DNA of 5,973 nt, taken from the NCBI GenBank assembly GCA_023266415.1, contig JAHFQG010000074.1, positions 1-5,973 of the forward strand, in the 5' to 3' direction. This DNA is from Francisellaceae bacterium. Lineage in GTDB: Bacteria; Pseudomonadota; Gammaproteobacteria; Berkiellales; Berkiellaceae. Shown one piece after another: positions 1-5,819 of this stretch. A model generated the notes under the pieces. That model saw only the letters and a list, made by a program, of their open reading frames with translations, searched no databases and was not told the DNA's origin. The number at the start of each line of letters is the position of its first letter. The stretch's first letter is position 1. The position numbers and the translations under genes are program-made.

Positions 1-754
1 CCATCTCTTTTTCAGTGCCTGGAAATACATCCACGATTCGATCAATGGTTTTAGCGGCAGATGTGGTATGAAGCGTGGCAAACACCAAGTGCCCTGTTTC
101 AGCGGCGGTCAGAGCTAAGCGAATGGTTTCTAAATCGCGCATTTCCCCCACCAAAATAACGTTTGGATCTTCCCGCAATGCAGCACGCAGAGCTTCATTA
201 AACCCTAGGGTATCTCGATGTAGTTCTCGTTGATTTACAAGACATTTTTTGCTTTCATGGACAAATTCTATGGGATCTTCGATAGTCAGAATATGCCCTC
301 GCACGGTTTCATTGATATAATGAATCATGGCAGCCAAGGTGGTACTTTTTCCAGAACCTGTAGGCCCTGTCACCAACACAATCCCTCGCGGATTTTTGGC
401 GATATCCACAAAAATGGGTGGTGTTTGGAGCTCTTCCAACGTTACTACCTGGGCTGGAATGGTTCTGAGCACTGCGGCCATGCCTCGGTTTTGGTGAAAA
501 ACGTTGATCCGAAAGCGGGCCACAGCAGGGATTTGGAAAGAAAAGTCGAGTTCTAAAAATTCCTCAAATGTTTTGCGTTGTTTATCGGTCATGATATCGT
601 ACAACAGCTCTTGGACACTCTGTTGATTTAGAACGGGAACATCAATCCGTTTCATATCGCCATCCACGCGGATCATGGGCGGCAACCCCGCCGACAAATG
701 TAAATCGGAAGCCAATTGTTTATGGGAAAAAGCCAACAGCTCTCGAATGTTCAT
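1..754 (-). CDS. pilT: Type IV pilus twitching motility ATPase PilT (3' end beyond the window)
   Basis: Hexameric cytoplasmic ATPase that powers type IV pilus retraction (twitching motility, DNA uptake). I translated the minus strand by hand: ATG at 754-752, then 251 codons without a stop to the window edge, so about 90 residues of a usual ~345 are missing. Visible in order: the N-terminal PilT start MNIRELLAF and ASDLHLSAGLPPMIRVDGD; the Walker A motif GPTGSGKST at residues 130-138, the same numbering as in Pseudomonas PilT; TIEDPIEFVH (Asp-box region); the Walker B stretch ending VGEMRD with the catalytic Glu; and the His-box segment TGHLVFATLHT. The C-terminal AIRNLIRE motif typical of PilT lies outside. 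Similarity to Pseudomonas PilT is very high throughout, which favours PilT over PilU or PilB. A modest Shine-Dalgarno (AGG at 763-761) sits 6 nt before the start. It is divergent from yggS across 37 bp, a common arrangement in Gammaproteobacteria. Confidence 0.96.
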   Translation of the reverse strand, partial: MNIRELLAFSHKQLASDLHLSAGLPPMIRVDGDMKRIDVPVLNQQSVQELLYDIMTDKQRKTFEEFLELDFSFQIPAVARFRINVFHQNRGMAAVLRTIPAQVVTLEELQTPPIFVDIAKNPRGIVLVTGPTGSGKSTTLAAMIHYINETVRGHILTIEDPIEFVHESKKCLVNQRELHRDTLGFNEALRAALREDPNVILVGEMRDLETIRLALTAAETGHLVFATLHTTSAAKTIDRIVDVFPGTEKEM

Positions 755-791
755 AGGATACCTACCATAAAATCGGAAAACTAACTTAGTT
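755..791. promoter_or_regulatory. Divergent pilT/yggS spacer with a palindrome next to the yggS start
   Basis: This is the whole 37-bp gap between the divergent starts of pilT and yggS, so promoters for both genes must lie in it or extend into the coding ends. It contains a perfect inverted repeat, AACTAA-C-TTAGTT, at 779-791, which ends directly against the yggS ATG. A TAAAAT hexamer at 768-773 resembles a -10 box for yggS, but I see no matching -35 box and its predicted transcription start would lie downstream of the only purine-rich stretch (GGAAAA, 775-780). The palindrome could be an operator or simply an AT-rich coincidence. Promoter positions are not resolved here. Confidence 0.3.
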
Positions 792-1475
792 ATGAAAAAT
801 CTCACGCCTGCCTACGTTAGTATACGCCAACAGATGCTGGTTGCTTGTCAACAAGCCAAGAGAGCGCCCCAAGAGGTGTTATTACTGGCTATCAGTAAAT
901 CTCAACCCCCGGAAGCTATTAAAGCCCTATATGAGCTAGGGCAACATCATTTTGGTGAAAATCGCTTGCAAGAGGCCCTTCCCAAAATATTGGCGCTCAC
1001 CCCACTGCCGCTCATTTGGCATTTTATTGGGCCACTCCAAACCAACAAAATTGCCCGTATTGCCCATCATTTTGACTGGGTTCATTCGATTTGCCGTCTT
1101 CAAGAAGCTGAAAAATTGCATGAACATCGTTCTAAGCCTCCTTTGCAGGTGTGTTTACAGGTGAATGTAGGTCTAGAACCTCAAAAACAAGGATTACTAC
1201 CAGAAATATCCGCTATTCTGCCCCTGGCGCAGACCATAGAAAGAAAGCTGACAAACTTGGTCTTTCGGGGCCTTATGACCATTCTGCCCGCTAATATCCC
1301 CCCAGAAACCCAACTAGCCCATTTTAAAACCTTGCAAATGCTTCAACATCACTTACAATCGAAGGGCTTCTTGTGTGATACACTGTCAATGGGTATGTCA
1401 GATGACTTCGAAATGGCTATCCAAGCGGGTAGTACTTGTGTTCGTATTGGTCGACGATTATTTGAGGAAAATTGA
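792..1475 (+). CDS. yggS: YggS/PLPBP family pyridoxal 5'-phosphate homeostasis protein
   Basis: Single-domain TIM-barrel PLP-binding protein (COG0325). The family has no established catalytic activity and buffers the cellular vitamin B6 pool, affecting amino-acid metabolism. At 227 aa it has the usual length. The PLP Schiff-base lysine is K36 in LLAISKSQPP, the same number as in E. coli YggS. Other family signatures follow: FGENRLQEALPK (54-65), WHFIGPLQTNK (76-86), the QVNVG strand (123-127), FRGLMTI (158-164), and the C-terminal phosphate-binding region LSMGMSDDFEMAIQAGSTCVRIG (198-220). No expected key residue is missing. ATG 792 fits the family N-terminus, but the Shine-Dalgarno is weak (GGAAAA about 11 nt upstream). 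It is the first gene of the yggS-rdgB-hemW operon. The proC and yggT genes that often follow yggS are absent, and rdgB starts at the very next base. Confidence 0.95.
   Translation: MKNLTPAYVSIRQQMLVACQQAKRAPQEVLLLAISKSQPPEAIKALYELGQHHFGENRLQEALPKILALTPLPLIWHFIGPLQTNKIARIAHHFDWVHSICRLQEAEKLHEHRSKPPLQVCLQVNVGLEPQKQGLLPEISAILPLAQTIERKLTNLVFRGLMTILPANIPPETQLAHFKTLQMLQHHLQSKGFLCDTLSMGMSDDFEMAIQAGSTCVRIGRRLFEEN
1464..1468 (+). promoter_or_regulatory. Ribosome binding site of rdgB inside the yggS end
   Basis: GAGGA lies 7 nt before the rdgB ATG (1476), inside the last codons of yggS. The yggS stop TGA (1473-1475) directly abuts the rdgB ATG. This supports the chosen rdgB start and translational coupling or re-initiation between the two genes. 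Confidence 0.7.
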
Positions 1476-2087
1476 ATGAAAATTGTCATTGCCACTCGAA
1501 ATCGAGAAAAATTTGAGCAAATCAAAGCCATTTATCGGCAAGTGCCTATTACTCTCATCCCTTTATATACCTGCGATGTGCCTCTGCTGGAAAACCCAGG
1601 GCTCAGCTTTGTTGAAAAAGCCCTCGCCAAAGCCAGGCATGCTGCCAAACATACGGGGCTCCCCAGCATTGCGGACGATACGGGTTTGGTTATCGATGCC
1701 TTAGGAGGTGCCCCTGGCATTCATTCCTCTCATTATGCCCGTAAAGGGGCCTCTGCCCTTGAAAATCAAGAAAAAGTACTTAAAGCCCTTGCTCCTCTCC
1801 CGGAAGAAGACTGCACTGCTCGTTTTTATTCAGCCATTGTGTTTGTACTACATGCGCAAGATCCCATCCCTATCATCTGCCAAGCCGAATGGGAAGGCCG
1901 CATTCTCAAACATCCTGCGGGGCCTAGTACAGCTGGCTATGATGCTATTTTTTATCTGCCTGACCAAGGCTGTACCATTGCTGAGCTTTCCGAAGAAAAC
2001 CGCAATGCGTTAAGCCCTCGGGCCCGTGCATTGCGTAAGTTGGCGACCTACTTGCCTCACCTTGATACTCCCCCACCCCCTGTATGA
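1476..2087 (+). CDS. rdgB: RdgB/HAM1 family non-canonical purine NTP pyrophosphatase (XTP/dITP), with a divergent base pocket
   Basis: House-cleaning enzyme that hydrolyses ITP, dITP and XTP to the monophosphate plus pyrophosphate, keeping deaminated purines out of DNA and RNA. At 203 aa it has normal length. Visible family features: the N-terminal phosphate-binding segment ATRNREK (6-12, with T7, N9 and K12 kept); E39 before PGLSFVEKALAKARHAAK; IADDTGLVIDALGGAPGIHSSHYA (65-88) with the metal-binding D67-D68 pair; ARF (115-117); and a C-terminal helix region. Odd points: the usual FGYDP reads AGYDA (153-157); the usual SHR reads SPR (180-182); the lysine normally a few residues before SHR appears as R176; and the usual G in the N-terminal xGK is E11. 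These positions normally contact the base or phosphates, so substrate range or activity may be altered. The family assignment is secure, but the exact activity is less so. The C-terminus ends LDTPPPPV, encoded by a C-rich tract that resembles a repeat flank (2064-2078). Confidence 0.9.
   Translation: MKIVIATRNREKFEQIKAIYRQVPITLIPLYTCDVPLLENPGLSFVEKALAKARHAAKHTGLPSIADDTGLVIDALGGAPGIHSSHYARKGASALENQEKVLKALAPLPEEDCTARFYSAIVFVLHAQDPIPIICQAEWEGRILKHPAGPSTAGYDAIFYLPDQGCTIAELSEENRNALSPRARALRKLATYLPHLDTPPPPV
2064..2078 (+). repeat. Possible remnant of the REP-like element flank, within the rdgB 3' end
   Basis: The 15 bases GATACTCCCCCACCC here match 5764-5778 (GATACACCCCCACCC) at 14 of 15 positions. 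In the second location this tract directly precedes the palindrome between asmA and mutY. Here it encodes the proline run at the RdgB C-terminus, and no palindrome follows. It may be an eroded or partial copy of the same dispersed element. A chance match of C-rich sequence is possible, though the shared non-repetitive GATAC argues somewhat against that. Confidence 0.35.
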
Positions 2088-3223
2088 ACCCCATTCCGCT
2101 CAGTTTGTACATTCATTTTCCGTGGTGTGTGAAAAAATGTCCGTATTGCGATTTTAACTCTCATGCCCTCAATACCACATTGCCTGAAGAAGCATACATT
2201 CAAGCCTTACTGGATGATTGTGATCAAGCTCTCCCCGCTATTTGGGGGCGAAAAATTCATTCCATTTTTATGGGAGGCGGCACACCCAGTTTATTTTCCC
2301 CTAAAAGCATTGCCTTCTTGCTGTCACAACTAAGGGCACGATTTAATTTTCATCCTTCCCTTGAAATTACGTTAGAAGCCAACCCTGGCACTGTGGAACA
2401 AGCCCGATTTGTGGGATACAAAGAAGCGGGTATTAACCGTATTTCATTGGGGATCCAAAGCTTTCAGGAAGCTGCTTTAAAAGCTTTAGGCCGTATTCAC
2501 AATGCAAACGAGGCGAAACAAGCTATTGTTGCGGTGCAAAAGGCGGGCTTTACTGATTTTAACCTTGATCTCATGTATGCCCTTCCCCATCAAACGGTTG
2601 AACTGGCCTTACAAGATTTAAAAACTGCCTTACAATTTTCGCCTCCGCATCTGTCATGGTATGAGCTTACTTTAGAGCCCAATACCTCTTTTTATCATCA
2701 TCCGCCCTCTCATCTTCCCAATCACGATTTAGCGGTGGATATAGAGGAAGCGGGTCTTCTTTATTTACAAGAGCAGGGCTTCCGTCGGTATGAAATTTCA
2801 GCCTTTGAAAAGCAAAAACCGTGCCATCATAATGTAAATTATTGGATGTTTGGGGACTATCTGGGTATTGGGGCAGGGGCTCATAGTAAACTATCTGACT
2901 TTAATACACGCACGATTGTGCGAGAAATGCGGCACAAACACCCAAAAGATTATTTAAACCCTGAGAAACCTTTTATTGTGGAACGACGGGTTGTGTCCGC
3001 TGATGAGTTACCGTTTGAATATGCATTGAATACCTTACGGCTGACTCAATCAGTGCCATTGTCTTATTTTAGTGCACGGTCTTTTTTACCCACAGCAGAT
3101 TTCTTTGCGCCTCTCAAAACGGCTGAGAAAAAAGGCTGGGTAACAGTGACTCAGAGCATGGTTAAAACCACGTCGCTGGGGCAGCGGTTTTTGAATGATT
3201 TAACAGCGCTTTTTATACAGTAA
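2084..3223 (+). CDS. hemW: HemW, radical SAM haem chaperone (HemN-like, not coproporphyrinogen oxidase)
   Basis: Cytoplasmic or membrane-associated radical SAM protein of the HemW group. It was formerly annotated as oxygen-independent coproporphyrinogen III oxidase; characterised members bind haem and deliver it to haem proteins. The 379-aa length is typical. Visible: the 4Fe-4S motif CVKKCPYC with C15, C19 and C22, followed by D23-F24, so the fourth cysteine of true HemN (CxxxCxxCxC) is missing; GGGTPS (64-69); EANPGT (98-103); RISLGIQSF (119-127); NLDLMYALP (160-168); RYEISAFEKQKPCHHNVNYW (235-254), whose HNxNYW is the HemW haem-binding signature; GIGAGAHS (261-268); and the C-terminal HemN domain with LPFEYALNTLRL (309-320). 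The ATG overlaps the rdgB TGA in an ATGA junction. No Shine-Dalgarno is visible in the preceding C-rich stretch, so translation probably depends on coupling to rdgB. The 3' end overlaps the trmB 3' end by 24 bp. Confidence 0.95.
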   Translation: MNPIPLSLYIHFPWCVKKCPYCDFNSHALNTTLPEEAYIQALLDDCDQALPAIWGRKIHSIFMGGGTPSLFSPKSIAFLLSQLRARFNFHPSLEITLEANPGTVEQARFVGYKEAGINRISLGIQSFQEAALKALGRIHNANEAKQAIVAVQKAGFTDFNLDLMYALPHQTVELALQDLKTALQFSPPHLSWYELTLEPNTSFYHHPPSHLPNHDLAVDIEEAGLLYLQEQGFRRYEISAFEKQKPCHHNVNYWMFGDYLGIGAGAHSKLSDFNTRTIVREMRHKHPKDYLNPEKPFIVERRVVSADELPFEYALNTLRLTQSVPLSYFSARSFLPTADFFAPLKTAEKKGWVTVTQSMVKTTSLGQRFLNDLTALFIQ

Positions 3224-3892
3224 GTCTCGTACTATATGCCCTTTCCGCTCTCCCTTTGCTTCAAAAGCCGTCTTAGGTCGTAGATCAGGGGGTGCCCAAG
3301 TACCTGCTTCGTAGGCATTTTGAAATTGGGGATGATTTTCCAGCACGGTTTGCATCTGAGTGGCATAATCTTCTACATCGGAGGCGAGATGAAACATGCC
3401 GCCTGGCACCAGAATATTCGCAATTTGACTAACAAATTCGGGTTGGACCAAGCGGCGTTTTTGGTGGCGTTTTTTAGGCCAAGGGTCGGGAAAATAGAGG
3501 TGCACTTGTGAAAAAGTACCTGGGGTGAAAGTATATTGCAACAGAGGTACCACATCGTGATGATAGAGGCGGATGTTGGTGATGCCTTGTTTTGCCAGGG
3601 CATGGAGCACGCGGCCAATCCCAGCCAAATGTACTTCAACACCGATGAAATGGTGGTCGGGGCAGTGGACGGCATTTTGTAACAAACTATCGCCCATGCC
3701 AAAGCCGATGTCCAATACCAGGGGTGCTTTTTTCCCAAAAACAGCCTCCCCTGCTTGTAAGGACGTGTCTGCCGATAAAATATACTGTGTGGAAAGAGTT
3801 TCCAGTGCAGTTTTTTGAGAGGGGGTCATACGACCCCCACGCGTCACAAAACTTCGGGTGGTACGCCAGAAACCAGTTGATTTTTTGGTCAA
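3200..3892 (-). CDS. trmB: tRNA (guanine-N7)-methyltransferase TrmB
   Basis: SAM-dependent methyltransferase that forms m7G at position 46 of the tRNA variable loop. At 230 aa it is close to the 239 aa of E. coli. Visible: the N-terminal motif RSFVTRGGRMTPSQ (13-26); SAM-binding motif I DIGFGMG (61-67); GVEVHLAGIGRVL (84-96) with the acidic E86; HHDVVPLL (111-118); the TrmB signature VHLYFPDPWPKKRHQKRRLV (130-149), including the D136 region; HLASDVEDYA (168-177); and the C-terminal tRNA-contact motif TAFEAKGERKGH (208-219). The start is a TTG (3892-3890). The upstream frame has an in-frame TAA at 3928-3926 and no ATG, GTG or TTG between, while the next ATG (M22) would cut off the conserved RSFVTRGG motif. 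A modest AAGAG ribosome site lies 9 nt upstream. It is divergent from asmA and convergent with hemW. Confidence 0.95.
   Translation of the reverse strand: MTKKSTGFWRTTRSFVTRGGRMTPSQKTALETLSTQYILSADTSLQAGEAVFGKKAPLVLDIGFGMGDSLLQNAVHCPDHHFIGVEVHLAGIGRVLHALAKQGITNIRLYHHDVVPLLQYTFTPGTFSQVHLYFPDPWPKKRHQKRRLVQPEFVSQIANILVPGGMFHLASDVEDYATQMQTVLENHPQFQNAYEAGTWAPPDLRPKTAFEAKGERKGHIVRDLLYKKRC
3821..3838 (-). other. Short GC-rich hairpin inside the trmB 5' coding region
   Basis: A perfect 7-bp inverted repeat (GGGGGTC / GACCCCC) with a 4-base loop spans codons 19-24 of trmB, within the codons for the conserved GGRMTP motif. The in-frame ATG for M22 overlaps the loop. No T-tract follows on either strand in the orientation needed for an intrinsic terminator. 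It may fold in the trmB mRNA, or it may simply follow from the coding of Gly-Gly-Arg and Thr-Pro. Confidence 0.3.
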
Positions 3893-3922
3893 ATTGAGAC
3901 ACTCTTGAATTAAGAAGGCGCC

Positions 3923-3951
3923 ATTTTAACGAAATTGGGTTGTATTTTAAA
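3923..3951 (-). promoter_or_regulatory. Candidate sigma70-type promoter of trmB
   Basis: Read on the minus strand, TTTAAA (3951-3946, 4 of 6 to the -35 consensus) and TAAAAT (3928-3923, 5 of 6 to the -10 consensus) are separated by 17 bp, the ideal spacing. Transcription would start near 3916, giving a leader of about 24 nt before the TTG start. The -35 box overlaps the asmA ribosome site on the other strand. The heptamer ATTTTAA occurs twice on the plus strand (3923-3929 and 3944-3950), 21 bp apart, i.e. about two helical turns; this coincides with the two promoter boxes. I found no convincing promoter for asmA in this spacer. Confidence 0.35.
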
Positions 3952-3955
3952 GGGA
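3949..3955 (+). promoter_or_regulatory. Ribosome binding site of asmA
   Basis: AAAGGGA lies 4 nt before the ATG at 3960. The spacing is slightly short but usable. It supports the chosen start, which also places a hydrophobic N-terminal segment directly after a short positively charged stretch. Confidence 0.55.
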
Positions 3956-3959
3956 TCTT

Positions 3960-5756
3960 ATGCGGAAGTTATTCAAATTACTTTTTTCTTTTGTTGTTTT
4001 GGTATTAATTTTAGGGGTCGTTGCTATTATCGGCATCACTCAGTTTGTGAACCCCAATGACTTCAAAAAAGAAATTGCTGCTTTGATGCACAAAAAAACC
4101 GGTCGTGTGCTGTCCATTGGCGGAAATATCAAATGGACCTTCTACCCCTGGTTAGGCCTGGAAATGGCAGAGCTACAGCTGGGAAATCGCCCTGGTTTTG
4201 ACAATCCTTCATTTGCAACGTTAGACCATATCGGATTTCAGGTGAATTTTTGGCATTTACTGCGAGGGCAAATTCGTATCAACCGTATTTTTGTATCTGG
4301 ACTCAACATCCACCTTACCATCAATGCCAATGGGCAGAACAATTGGGATGATCTGAATAATTCTCGTTTAGCCAACTGTTCTCATCATTCCTATCACCCT
4401 TATACCTATGTTCGTTGGGTAGCGATAGAAGGCGCACCCCAAACACCTCCCCCCATTGATATTAATATCAAAACATTAAATTTTGACAAAGCCAACATTA
4501 CTTTAGAAAACAAACTATCTAAAAATACAATAACGCTGACCAATGCTCATCTGACAGTCAAAAACATTCAACTACAAGATTTATTTCCCATTGAAGGAGC
4601 AGGTACATTACAAATACAACCCTTAGGGTTTAAAAATGACTTTGAGTTACAAGGCAAACTTCTGTTGGATATGACACAACACACTTTGGCTTGGTCACCT
4701 CTCAATGTTCAACAAACGGTCACGATGCCGTCTCAAACGTCCCTTCATTTGCAATTGACGACTCTAGGTTTTTTTAACTGGAAAGTGGGCAGTGCCCAAG
4801 TGGGATCTATCAAAGGGACGCTGGATAAAGCCCCGCTAGAGGCGGATTTAAGCGTTACCGATTTATTCACCCAACCTACATTCACAGGCCATTTTAAAGC
4901 GACCCAACTACCGCTGGGGACCATTACGTTTAACACGTTCAAATCTGATATTAAAGGAAAATCCGGTCAAATCACGTTTAGCCCTATGAGCGCCACCTTA
5001 TATGGGGGGAATATTATGGGAGAAAGTTTTGTTGATATGAACACGCATTTATACAGCACGTCGGGTAAATTTGAGGCCATTGATGTGGCCCAGCTGTTGA
5101 AAGACTCTACCGCAATCGATACGCTGAGTGGCAATGCGCAAGGCACATACTATTTTACCTCTCAGGGTGAAGATGCGTCTGCGTTAAAGCAACACTTACA
5201 TGGCCGCGGCCGATTGCAAGTTCAGCAGGGTGTCTTGACGGGGGTTGATCTCAATTATATATTCGCACAAGCCAAGGCTTTGCTGAAGGGGGTCAAAAAC
5301 ACCGCTTCAGACAACGGTCGCACACAATTTAGTCAACTATCAGCCACAATAGAAGCTCAAGATGGGATCTTACACAACAACGATTTTCGCCTATCGTCCA
5401 ATACCTTCCAGTTGGTTGGCAAGGGCCAATATCAGCTGCTTGACAATTTCTTGGACTACACCACACAGGTGGTTTTTTATGAGCCATCGGAAACCGATGG
5501 ATCACCTTCTCTTAAAAAATTACCCTTGGGGCTGCGCATTTCAGGACACCCGCCAAAATTGGTTTATTTACCTGACTTCGAAACGTTATTTAAAACCCTC
5601 CTACAACAACAAATTAAAACTCAATCCAATAAAATATTGGACAAACTTTCCTCTGAATTGGGTGCGGATTTTGGAGAAGGCGCTAAAAATGCGTTGGACC
5701 GCGGACTGGAAAGTCTCCAAACACTGCCTTTTGAAAATGCCATTCAGAAGCAATAA
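3960..5756 (+). CDS. asmA: AsmA family inner-membrane-anchored envelope protein
   Basis: AsmA-like protein of 598 aa (E. coli AsmA is about 617 aa). The family is anchored in the inner membrane with a large periplasmic part. It is linked to outer-membrane assembly and, for larger relatives, to phospholipid transport between membranes; the exact role of AsmA itself is less settled. Visible: a short basic N-terminus (MRKLFK), one transmembrane segment at about 7-29, then the AsmA N-terminal signature with NPNDFKKEI (31-39), GNIKWTFYPWLGLEMAELQLGNRPGF (55-80) and a VNFWHLLRGQIRI stretch (95-107). Repeating beta-rich segments follow. The AsmA C-terminal domain covers about 300-545, with LYGGNIMGESFVDM (347-360), LHGRGRLQVQQGVLTGVDL (413-431) and LPLGLRISGHPPKLVYLPDF (521-540), and the protein ends in an amphipathic Gln/Lys-rich tail. 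A His/Tyr-rich stretch (HHSYHPYTY, 142-150) and TPPP (162-165) look like a lineage-specific linker. It precedes mutY, as in Pseudomonas. Confidence 0.92.
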   Translation: MRKLFKLLFSFVVLVLILGVVAIIGITQFVNPNDFKKEIAALMHKKTGRVLSIGGNIKWTFYPWLGLEMAELQLGNRPGFDNPSFATLDHIGFQVNFWHLLRGQIRINRIFVSGLNIHLTINANGQNNWDDLNNSRLANCSHHSYHPYTYVRWVAIEGAPQTPPPIDINIKTLNFDKANITLENKLSKNTITLTNAHLTVKNIQLQDLFPIEGAGTLQIQPLGFKNDFELQGKLLLDMTQHTLAWSPLNVQQTVTMPSQTSLHLQLTTLGFFNWKVGSAQVGSIKGTLDKAPLEADLSVTDLFTQPTFTGHFKATQLPLGTITFNTFKSDIKGKSGQITFSPMSATLYGGNIMGESFVDMNTHLYSTSGKFEAIDVAQLLKDSTAIDTLSGNAQGTYYFTSQGEDASALKQHLHGRGRLQVQQGVLTGVDLNYIFAQAKALLKGVKNTASDNGRTQFSQLSATIEAQDGILHNNDFRLSSNTFQLVGKGQYQLLDNFLDYTTQVVFYEPSETDGSPSLKKLPLGLRISGHPPKLVYLPDFETLFKTLLQQQIKTQSNKILDKLSSELGADFGEGAKNALDRGLESLQTLPFENAIQKQ

Positions 5757-5763
5757 TCTATTA

Positions 5764-5806
5764 GATACACCCCCACCCTACCCTCCCCCGCTAAGCGGGG
5801 GAGGGG
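5764..5806 (+). repeat. REP-like palindromic element between asmA and mutY
   Basis: A perfect inverted repeat with 12-bp arms (5781-5792 CCCTCCCCCGCT, and 5794-5805) around a single central A. When folded, the loop would be a few bases around CTAAG. A C-rich left flank, GATACACCCCCACCCTA, precedes it on one side only. The layout of a CACCC(x)ACCC flank followed by a CCCTC...GAGGG palindrome resembles the extragenic palindromic repeats dispersed in many proteobacterial genomes. No T-run follows on either strand, so it does not look like an intrinsic terminator. It starts 8 bp after the asmA stop and its right arm (GGAGGGG) ends 13 nt before the mutY ATG, where it also forms the only strong Shine-Dalgarno-like sequence. 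Confidence 0.7.
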
Positions 5807-5819
5807 AATATGGCATGCG

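Noticed and set aside
230..556. A 108-codon open frame on the plus strand
   Set aside because: It lies entirely antisense to pilT, whose minus-strand frame has clear motifs throughout. The plus-strand product has no recognisable features.
2084..3223. Annotation as oxygen-independent coproporphyrinogen III oxidase (HemN)
   Set aside because: The cluster is CxxxCxxC followed by D-F rather than CxC, and the HNxNYW signature is present. Both indicate HemW rather than HemN.
3687..3902. Alternative trmB start at GTG 3902 or a frameshift at the trmB 5' end
   Set aside because: That frame gives a product unrelated to TrmB. The TTG-initiated frame carries the conserved N-terminal motif without any shift.
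5781..5805. Intrinsic terminator after asmA
   Set aside because: The stem is strong, but no T-run follows on the plus strand and none follows on the minus strand, and mutY begins 15 bp later. A REP-like element fits better.
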